Position numbers and translations under genes: made by a program
Notes under the pieces: generated by a model
Told to the model about the DNA's origin: nothing
The model's database searches: none
Seen by the model: the letters and a program-made list of their open reading frames with translations, nothing else
Assembly: GCA_001797815.1 (NCBI GenBank)
Contig: MGQK01000099.1
Location: 30,957-50,519 of the forward strand
Origin: Deltaproteobacteria bacterium RBG_13_61_14
GTDB taxonomy: Bacteria > RBG-13-61-14
Direction: 5' to 3'
DNA length: 19,563 bases
Shown here: positions 14,205-19,563 of the stretch, piece by piece
Layout: the number at the start of each line of letters is the position of its first letter
Numbering within the stretch: the stretch's first letter is position 1

Positions 14205-15812
14205 ATGACCAACCCCCCAAATAAAACGCTTTTGCTGTCAAGCGTTTGTAAGCCGTTCGGGACAAAGTACTCGGATGGGTTCGGAGTCTCCTGCGAGGGC
14301 TCTCACCAGATCATGTGGGCCCAGGGAGTGTTTCGGCCAAGAGCCACCACCACCCAATGGGGGACTGATTTTATCGCGGAAAACCTGAAAATCCCCACCA
14401 CCAGCCTCCATTATCCGACGATGTCTCAATTCATCGCGGAGATCAAACAAGGATACGATTATGTCGGCATCGCCTTTGTGGCCTCAACCATGCACAAGAT
14501 GATCCCCATGGTCGAAGCCGTCCGCAAGCACGCGCCCTCAACCCAGATCATCCTGGGCGGATACGGGACCGCGCTGGGAGACGAAATCAAAAAGTACGCG
14601 GACTACGTCTGCCGCGAGGAGGGCGTGTCCTTCATGCGGAAGCTGCTGGGCGAGAAGGTCGAGGCGCCCATTGTCCAGCCGGACATCACTCAGCGGCAGA
14701 CCTTGTTCTCGATCCCGCTCCGGGGAGCTACCGGATACGTCTTCGCGGGACTGGGATGCCCCAACGGCTGCGACTTCTGCGCCACTTCTCATTACTTCAA
14801 GCAAAAGCATATCCAGTTCCTCCCGGACGGGCCGTCCATCCTGTCGGCGATCGAAGGGCTTCGCGGAAAGCATCCGGGCATGGACAAGTTCTGGATCAAT
14901 GACGAGGATTTCCTTTTGAACGAGGAACGGGGCAGGGGATTTCTCGAGGCCATCAGGAAATCCGAACTGCCGCCTCTTTCGATCAGCATCTTCAGTAGCG
15001 TCAAAGCTCTCTCCAAATATTCGGCTGAAGAGCTGGTGGAAATGGGCGTGGATTGGATTTGGGTCGGCTACGAAGGCAAGCGGTCGGGCTTTCCCAAGCA
15101 GCAGGGCAAGTCCTACCGGGAGCTGTTCCGTGACTTCCATCAGCACGGCATCAGCGTGCTCGCGTCCATGATCCTCGGCTTTGACTACCACACTCCGCAG
15201 ATCATCGAGGAGGAATTCGAGGAGCTGTTAAGTCTCCGGCCCTCCATGTGCCAGTTCCTCATCTATGGGCCATCGCCGGACACGCCCCTGCAAAAGCGGC
15301 TGAAGGCCGAGGGCCGGCTGATTCCCGAATTATTCATGGATCGGCGAAAGTACGATGGGTTCACCCTGGGCTTCGAGCATCCGCACATCGGCCAACAAGA
15401 GATGTCGCTGATCCAGCGGCGGTTGTATCAGGAGGAGTTCCAAAGGCTGGGACCCTCGGTTTTCCGCGTCGCCGAGGACTGGCTGACCGGCTATGTCCAT
15501 CTCAAAGATCACGCCCAACCCAGGGTAAGGGCCAAGGCGCAAAGATATAAAACCGACTCTCACGGCGCCATGACGCTCCTGCCCCAGTGCAAAAAATACG
15601 TGAATCAAAAGACGCAAGCCTGGATGGACAGCCTTGAGCAGAGGCTGGCCGTGGAGAACGGCCCTCTCACCCTGAAGGAAAAATTCCTGGCGAGAACCGT
15701 GATCCCGGCTCTGATCCGCTATGCGGATTTTAAGCTCCGCCATGACATCGGACAACAGCCGGAGTTCACGCGTAAAACCTTTAGGAGATCGGGGTCAGAT
15801 CGTAAGCGTTGA
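14205..15812 (+). CDS. B12-binding-domain radical SAM protein
   Basis: The 535-residue protein has an N-terminal Rossmann-like cobalamin-binding domain (about 8-155: YDYVGIAFVAST near 84, IILGGYGTALGD near 115) and a radical SAM core (about 175-400). The Fe-S cysteines are C185, C189 and C192 in CPNGCDFC (CX3CX2C). The cobalamin-ligand DXHXXG motif of methionine-synthase type is not evident, as in many members of this class. Substrate is unknown; related proteins methylate or rearrange lipids, cofactors or natural products. AGGAG six bases before ATG is a good ribosome binding site. The last residues (RRSGSDRKR) are read from sequence containing GGGGTCAG, so the original C-terminus was probably replaced. 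The gene is alone between 67-bp direct repeats, as a cassette. Confidence 0.9.
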   Translation: MTNPPNKTLLLSSVCKPFGTKYSDGFGVSCEGSHQIMWAQGVFRPRATTTQWGTDFIAENLKIPTTSLHYPTMSQFIAEIKQGYDYVGIAFVASTMHKMIPMVEAVRKHAPSTQIILGGYGTALGDEIKKYADYVCREEGVSFMRKLLGEKVEAPIVQPDITQRQTLFSIPLRGATGYVFAGLGCPNGCDFCATSHYFKQKHIQFLPDGPSILSAIEGLRGKHPGMDKFWINDEDFLLNEERGRGFLEAIRKSELPPLSISIFSSVKALSKYSAEELVEMGVDWIWVGYEGKRSGFPKQQGKSYRELFRDFHQHGISVLASMILGFDYHTPQIIEEEFEELLSLRPSMCQFLIYGPSPDTPLQKRLKAEGRLIPELFMDRRKYDGFTLGFEHPHIGQQEMSLIQRRLYQEEFQRLGPSVFRVAEDWLTGYVHLKDHAQPRVRAKAQRYKTDSHGAMTLLPQCKKYVNQKTQAWMDSLEQRLAVENGPLTLKEKFLARTVIPALIRYADFKLRHDIGQQPEFTRKTFRRSGSDRKR

Positions 15813-15966
15813 TTCCTCGCAGGGGTTTGCTTATGATTGAGGCAAGGTCAAGGCGGGGGAGGATACAATTTTCAGACGCCGACTCTCTCGTTTCAACGCG
15901 CGGCAACAATGGGCAGGTTATGCTCATCTGATGGAGGGGAAATGTCAAATGTCAAGACCTGACCCC
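15791..15966. repeat. Second GGGGTCAG-bordered segment
   Basis: GGGGTCAGATC starts at 15791, inside the 3' end of the radical SAM gene, and GACCTGACCCC ends at 15966. Between them are the stop codon, about 90 bp without a gene, and the right 67-bp repeat. The left arm matches the right arm only over GGGGTCAG plus a few bases. Confidence 0.5.
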
Positions 15967-15968
15967 AA
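15902..15968. repeat. 67-bp direct repeat, right copy
   Basis: Same sequence and orientation as 14088-14154 with one mismatch. The two copies are 1.8 kb apart and enclose only the radical SAM gene. Recombination between them would remove it cleanly. Confidence 0.93.
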
Positions 15969-15981
15969 TCCCTGATTCAGA

Positions 15982-16025
15982 ACCCCGCCCCAGGCGGGGT
16001 AGGGGCGGCTCGCGAGCCGCCCCTA
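15982..16025. repeat. Double palindrome
   Basis: ACCCCGCC-CCA-GGCGGGGT (15982-16000) is a hairpin with 8-bp arms. It shares its last T with a perfect 26-bp palindrome TAGGGGCGGCTCG/CGAGCCGCCCCTA (16000-16025). Together they lie just right of the second 67-bp repeat and ~85 bp upstream of the symporter promoter. They look like a dispersed palindromic repeat and might also end transcription from the radical SAM gene. Confidence 0.7.
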
Positions 16026-16109
16026 CTTACGCGTGTCAACCAATTACGCGATCCTCAATAGGACTGGACGCTCCCCCTTCTCGCCTCCCGGTTTTTACAA
16101 AGATTTAAC

Positions 16110-16138
16110 TTGCAGATTTTTTCAGCTCTTGCTATGGT
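16110..16138 (+). promoter_or_regulatory. Sigma-70-type promoter of the symporter operon
   Basis: TTGCAG, 17 nt, TATGGT, 21 bp before the ATG at 16160. It is related to the promoter before the symporter stump (13783-13811). A short untranslated leader of about 12-15 nt would result. Confidence 0.6.
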
Positions 16139-16159
16139 CTGGAGCCGAGGAACTGCCGG

Positions 16160-17767
16160 ATGGCGCTGGCCGGGATAGATTTTTTCATCATCATCCTCTA
16201 CTTCGTGGGCGTGGTCATTCTGGGCACCTACTTCACCCGCTACGTGAAAAGCTCTGGTGATTTCTTCCTGGCCGGCAAGATGCTGCCCTGGTGGGCCATC
16301 GGCATGAGCCTGGTGGTCTCGGACATCGGCGCGCTCGACTTCATCGCGGTCTCGGGCCAGGGCTTCAAATACGGGATCGTGGTCGCCAACTTCGACTGGA
16401 TCGGCTGTCTGCCCCCGATCATCCTGGCCGCTTTCATCTCCGCGCCCACCTTGTGGCGGGCCGGGGTCTATACCATCCCGGAATACATGGGGCTCCGCTA
16501 CAACAACCTCGTGCGCGCCATCCAGGGCCTGCTCTGGGGACTGTTCCTGACCGCCAACCTCGGCGTCATGTTCTGGGCCACCGGGCTGATGCTCAACGAG
16601 TTCGTCCCCATCCCCGACACCCTGCTGGGCGGAACGGTGAAAGCGGTCCTCGAACCCGTCTGGGGCGAACATTGGCCGATCATGGTGCACATCATCCTGA
16701 TCGGGGTGGCGGTGGGCATTTACACCGGCTCCGGCGGGCTGTCGGCCGTGGTCATGACCGACGTGGTTCAGTTGGTGGTCATGTTCGTGGGCGGCATCGC
16801 CGTGATCGCGGTCGGGCTTTACCAGGTCGGCGGAATTTCCGGCCTGAAAGAGGCGATCTACGCGCTGGGCCCGGAATACTCGCATCATTTCGATCTCTTG
16901 CTGCCGGTGGACCACCCCAGCCCCTACCCCTGGCCGGCCATTATCTTCGGCCTGGCCTTTGTCCTGGCCCCGGCTTACTGGCTCGGCAACCAGGCCATCA
17001 TCCAGCGCACCCTGGGCGCGCAAAGCGAATGGGACGCCAAGGCCGGCACCCTCTTCGCCGGGTTCCTGCACGCGCTGATCCCGATCCTGATCGCCTTCCC
17101 CGGCTTGATCGGGCTGGCGCTTTACGCCCACGAGGTCCAGAACTCGGACCTGGCCTTCCCTTACCTCATCCACAAACTGCTTCCGGCCGGGATGACCGGC
17201 CTGGTCTTCGCCGCCTTCATGGCCGCGCTTATGTCTTCGGTGGACTCGGTGCTGAATTCCGCGGCCACGCTCTGGACCCGGGACATCTACCAGCAATTTC
17301 TTTTCCGCCGGAAAAGCGACCGCCACTACTTGACCGTGGGCCGCATCCTCACCGCGCTCTTCGTGCTCGGCGGCATTTTCGCCGCGCCGGTCGTCAACTA
17401 CTTCGAGAGCATCTACCAGGCCATCCAGAACTTCCTCACCTTCATCCAGGGGCCTAACCTCGCGCTCCTCCTCTTCGGCCTGCTCTGGAAACGCGCCAAC
17501 GGCAAAGGCGCCCTGGCCGGGCTTTTCGCCGGCCTGACCACTTCCATCGGCCTGTTCACCTTGCAGCGGTTTTATCACCTCTTCACCCAGGACGATCCTT
17601 TCCTTTATATCGCCTGGTGGAGTTTCGTCGCTTCGGTGGCCGTCACTGTTAGTGTAAGCCTGCTTACCAAGCCTCCCTCGCCCGACAAGATCCGGGGCCT
17701 GGTCTTCCGGCTGGCGCGGGAGGACCGCGAGGTGCAGGCGGCGCTGGAAAAGAGGGCGGAAGGATGA
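16160..17767 (+). CDS. Sodium:solute symporter (SSS family)
   Basis: The 535-residue inner-membrane transporter has about 13 hydrophobic segments. Family hallmarks: FFLAGKMLPWWAIGMSLVVSD (36-55), the GIYTGSGGLSAVVMTDVVQ loop (186-204) and the signature FAAFMAALMSSVDSVLNSAA (350-369), then TLWTRDIYQ, which holds the Na+-site serines around 359-363. Such proteins take up sugars, amino acids, vitamins or organic acids with Na+. The fold and the GH2-like lipoprotein downstream point to a sugar or glycoside, though this is inference. A GAGG ribosome binding site precedes ATG at 16160. Its stop overlaps the next gene by 4 bp (ATGA), so translation is coupled. A second, broken 5' copy lies at 13832-14034. 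Confidence 0.93.
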   Translation: MALAGIDFFIIILYFVGVVILGTYFTRYVKSSGDFFLAGKMLPWWAIGMSLVVSDIGALDFIAVSGQGFKYGIVVANFDWIGCLPPIILAAFISAPTLWRAGVYTIPEYMGLRYNNLVRAIQGLLWGLFLTANLGVMFWATGLMLNEFVPIPDTLLGGTVKAVLEPVWGEHWPIMVHIILIGVAVGIYTGSGGLSAVVMTDVVQLVVMFVGGIAVIAVGLYQVGGISGLKEAIYALGPEYSHHFDLLLPVDHPSPYPWPAIIFGLAFVLAPAYWLGNQAIIQRTLGAQSEWDAKAGTLFAGFLHALIPILIAFPGLIGLALYAHEVQNSDLAFPYLIHKLLPAGMTGLVFAAFMAALMSSVDSVLNSAATLWTRDIYQQFLFRRKSDRHYLTVGRILTALFVLGGIFAAPVVNYFESIYQAIQNFLTFIQGPNLALLLFGLLWKRANGKGALAGLFAGLTTSIGLFTLQRFYHLFTQDDPFLYIAWWSFVASVAVTVSVSLLTKPPSPDKIRGLVFRLAREDREVQAALEKRAEG

Positions 17768-18000
17768 GCGAGCTCTGGAATACCCTGGGCAACAATCTGA
17801 TCGCGGTCCTGGGGGCCTTCCCCCACTGGCTGGTCAAGGCGCTGGTCCTGCTCGGGTTTGCGGGCCTGGCCCTGGCCGGGTTTTTCCTGCCCAAGAGCTA
17901 CATCTTCCAGGATGCGACCGACCGGAAGCCCTGGCGCGATCTCCGCTACTGGGCGCTGGTGGTGATCGCGCTGGAAATGATCCCTTATCTTTTCTTTTAG
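17764..18000 (+). CDS. Small two-helix membrane protein (78 aa), symporter partner
   Basis: I do not recognise a named family. Helix 1 is LVKALVLLGFAGLALAGFFL (about 23-42) and helix 2 is the C-terminal YWALVVIALEMIPYLFF (about 62-78). Between them is a charged loop, YIFQDATDRKPWRDLR. Its ATG overlaps the symporter stop (ATGA) with translational coupling. Small membrane proteins often accompany transporters of the SSS class as subunits, so I infer it works with the symporter. Confidence 0.8.
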   Translation: MSELWNTLGNNLIAVLGAFPHWLVKALVLLGFAGLALAGFFLPKSYIFQDATDRKPWRDLRYWALVVIALEMIPYLFF

Positions 18001-18009
18001 AGAGCGACC

Positions 18010-18255
18010 ATGAGTGATTCGCAGCCATCGAAACGTCCGGTTTATGATCCGCTCCAGCCCCTGGGAGTCTTCCTGGGGGTGGTCGGCCTGGCCGTGGTCT
18101 CGGCCGTGTTCATGCCCATGCCCCTGGTCGACCGCATCATCAACCTGGCCGCCGGACTGACCATCCTGGGAATCGGCATCGCCTTCATTGTCCTCGGCCA
18201 CCGCCGCGCCAAAAAGGCCCGGGAGCAAGACCGCTCCCGAGCGCCGGGGCCTTGA
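18010..18255 (+). CDS. Small two-helix membrane protein (81 aa)
   Basis: No named family is recognised. After a polar start (MSDSQPSKRPVYDPLQP) there are two hydrophobic helices, LGVFLGVVGLAVVSAVFMP (about 18-36) and IINLAAGLTILGIGIAFIVLG (about 43-63), then a basic tail (HRRAKKAREQDRSR). By the positive-inside rule the tail is probably cytoplasmic. It begins 9 nt after the preceding stop with only a weak ribosome binding site (GAGAG). It is presumed part of the transporter operon. Confidence 0.75.
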   Translation: MSDSQPSKRPVYDPLQPLGVFLGVVGLAVVSAVFMPMPLVDRIINLAAGLTILGIGIAFIVLGHRRAKKAREQDRSRAPGP

Positions 18256-18264
18256 TTTAACCAG

Positions 18265-18825
18265 GTGAAACTCTGCCTCGCCCAGATCCCCCAGGACCAG
18301 GCGCGGGCGCGTCTATCCCGGCGCCGCCTTTCCCGAGGCTTTCGCCGCACCCCTCCGGATCGCCTCGAGCTCGTGCATTTTCCTTTTTACTGCTTTGCGC
18401 TCCAGGTGGAAGATCGGGGCAGCGTCCGCGAGGTCTGGGCCGGCGCGGACGGAGTGCTGGGCACCCTGGTCCTCCTGGAAAAATCCCGACTGCAACTGAG
18501 CGAGCGAGATCAAACCCCGGAGTTCCCTTTTCTTCTCAGCCGGTCCGAGGCCCGGGCCAAGGTGGAAGCGGACTACCGCTGGATCCTGTATCGGGCGAAG
18601 CTCAAGCGCTACCCCTGTCGCCTTCTCTCCCTGGATGAAGGGGATGAACTATGGTATCCCTACTGGGTGGGCTATTTCCGGGTGCGGGGCCGATGGGACT
18701 TCGAGGTCCTGGACGCGGTCACCGGCCTGCCGGTAGGCGGACCCTTGCGACTGGCCTTTTTGCGCGGCCTGGTCGCTGGGGCGCAGGGGTCAAAACCGCC
18801 CGGCGGCCGCGGGGAGGGGAAATGA
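18265..18825 (+). CDS. Hypothetical protein (186 aa)
   Basis: Not recognised. GTG at 18265 is the likely start, 9 nt past the previous stop. No signal peptide or membrane helix is seen. The N-terminus is very basic (ARARLSRRRLSRGFRR), the middle has an acidic/aromatic beta-rich pattern, and the best-defined part is WYPYWVGYFRVRGRWDFEVL (about 128-147) followed by DAVTGLPVGGPLR. These features suggest a soluble or membrane-associated beta domain. Its TGA overlaps the ATG of the next gene (ATGA at 18822-18825), so it belongs to the operon. Confidence 0.75.
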   Translation: MKLCLAQIPQDQARARLSRRRLSRGFRRTPPDRLELVHFPFYCFALQVEDRGSVREVWAGADGVLGTLVLLEKSRLQLSERDQTPEFPFLLSRSEARAKVEADYRWILYRAKLKRYPCRLLSLDEGDELWYPYWVGYFRVRGRWDFEVLDAVTGLPVGGPLRLAFLRGLVAGAQGSKPPGGRGEGK

Positions 18826-19563
18826 AGGCAAGATGGAATTTATTCGGGATTGCATTAGCGGTGATCGCTCTGGCCGGGTGCGGGGTGATGCGGCCGCGGC
18901 TGCTCCACCACGGCTGGCAATGGGACGGAGTGTTCCGGGTCATGCCCAACTCCGTTTTCGAGCCGGTAGCCAAGGCCAAAGAAGTTTCGGTGGCGCCGAC
19001 CGCCGATGCGGCCGTGCCGGCTGCTTCCAGGCATGAAGAATTTTCTTTGAACGGCCTCTGGCGCTATCGGCCGGACGCCGAAGAAAGGGGCGAAGCCGAG
19101 GCATGGTTCGGCCCGAGCTTTGACGACTCCGGCTGGAAGACCATGGCCGTGCCCAACAACTTCTCGATTGATGACCTCTCCCTGAAGAACTTTTTTCAGC
19201 CGGTGTGGTTCCGGCGCTCGTTCGAGGTTCCGGCTTCCATGTCGGGTAAAAGGCTCCGGCTGGTCTTCGAGAGCGTGGATTATTTTGCCAAGGTCTGGCT
19301 CAACGACGAGCTTTTGGGCGAGCACGAGGGCTATTTCAATCCCTTCTCCTTCGAGATCACGGCCAAGGTCCGGCCGGGCCCTAACCTGCTGGTGGTCAAG
19401 GTCACCAACCCCTGGGACATGGGCCTGCAGGTGGCCGAGGAAGAATGGAGCGTGGAACTGGCCGAGAAGGTCTGGGTCAAGAGCGTGTTCAGCTACCACG
19501 ACTCGCGGCCGGGCGGCTATTCCTTCCGGGCCCAAGACAGCCAGAGCTTCGGCACCGGCGGCA
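18822..19563 (+). CDS. GH2-like sugar-binding-domain lipoprotein (3' end outside window)
   Basis: The frame runs from the ATG at 18822 (ribosome binding site GGAGGGG) to the window edge with no stop, 247 codons visible. The N-terminus is a lipoprotein signal, MKARWNLFGIALAVIALAGC, with lipid-modified Cys20. After a linker, residues from about 72 form the jelly-roll sugar-binding domain of glycoside hydrolase family 2: FSLNGLWRYRPD, a WK-tagged turn with VPNNF, VWFRRSFEVP, RLVFESVDYFAKVWLN, GEHEGYFNPFSFEIT, and NLLVVKVTNPWD. The active-site TIM barrel, if there is one, is outside the window. It could be a periplasmic or outer-membrane beta-glycosidase, or a non-catalytic relative. Overlap with the preceding stop shows it is the fifth gene of the symporter operon. 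Confidence 0.85.
   Translation, partial: MKARWNLFGIALAVIALAGCGVMRPRLLHHGWQWDGVFRVMPNSVFEPVAKAKEVSVAPTADAAVPAASRHEEFSLNGLWRYRPDAEERGEAEAWFGPSFDDSGWKTMAVPNNFSIDDLSLKNFFQPVWFRRSFEVPASMSGKRLRLVFESVDYFAKVWLNDELLGEHEGYFNPFSFEITAKVRPGPNLLVVKVTNPWDMGLQVAEEEWSVELAEKVWVKSVFSYHDSRPGGYSFRAQDSQSFGTGG

Noticed and set aside
16055-17578. 507-codon minus-strand frame opposite the symporter.
   Set aside because: Composition (Glu/Asp/Gln/His/Gly-rich) is that of an antisense frame of a hydrophobic GC-rich gene; the symporter has the motifs.
18785-18792. GGGGTCAA near the end of the 186-aa gene, as another border motif.
   Set aside because: It lacks the final G of GGGGTCAG and there is no visible rearrangement there.
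18855-19535. 226-codon minus-strand frame near the right edge.
   Set aside because: The + strand frame from 18822 has a lipobox and GH2 sugar-binding motifs and overlaps the previous gene as in an operon; the minus frame is its shadow.

Overview
The window is GC-rich and almost fully coding. It suggests a Gram-negative bacterium: there is an OmpA-type outer-membrane protein, several secreted or lipid-anchored proteins and an NtrC-type sigma-54 activator. A DUF6178 protein at the left edge and the general style of the small envelope proteins make Desulfobacterota (former Deltaproteobacteria) my best guess, but no rRNA or marker gene is present to confirm this.

Layout. (1) 1-1772 holds a DUF6178 protein on the + strand, facing a minus-strand terminator. 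(2) 1878-4263, minus strand: a small single-domain response regulator, a 72-residue unknown, a GlgC-like ADP-glucose pyrophosphorylase and a 74-residue unknown. (3) 4518-5432: a truncated IS4-type insertion sequence whose broken end runs into the next gene. (4) 5433-9522, minus strand: an envelope block in the order lmo0937-type mini-membrane protein, conserved secreted or lipoprotein-like protein, Ig-like/DUF3494 lipoprotein, OmpA-family protein, small membrane protein. (5) 9567-9965: a second, truncated copy of the response-regulator 5' end with its upstream region. (6) 9974-11353: an NtrC-family sigma-54 activator. (7) 11721-11850: a multi-hairpin repeat, then an AbrB/MazE-type antitoxin-like gene. 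(8) 12158-13721, minus: a flippase-like membrane protein and a VOC (glyoxalase-fold) protein. (9) 13783-16025: the 5' stump of a second symporter gene, then a B12-binding radical SAM gene lying between 67-bp direct repeats. (10) 16110-19563, +: a Na+/solute symporter operon with two small membrane proteins, an unknown protein and a GH2-like lipoprotein that runs off the window.

Main observation. The response-regulator upstream region is present twice (4147-4517 and 9594-9965). Each copy carries, on the minus strand, a near-consensus -24/-12 sigma-54 promoter (TGGCATAGCGTTTGCT) and, about 110-160 bp upstream of the expected start site, the same four-heptamer array (TTGGCAA, TTGCTAA, TTGCTAA, TTGCCAA) with identical spacing. 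That is the usual geometry of a sigma-54 promoter with an enhancer. One copy drives the intact response regulator. The other sits in front of the envelope block and directly beside the sigma-54 activator gene. The inferred model is that this activator controls both units.

A second theme is GGGGTCAG. It occurs at an edge of both copies of the response-regulator duplication, next to the symporter stump and on both sides of the radical SAM gene, so it marks nearly every rearrangement in the window.
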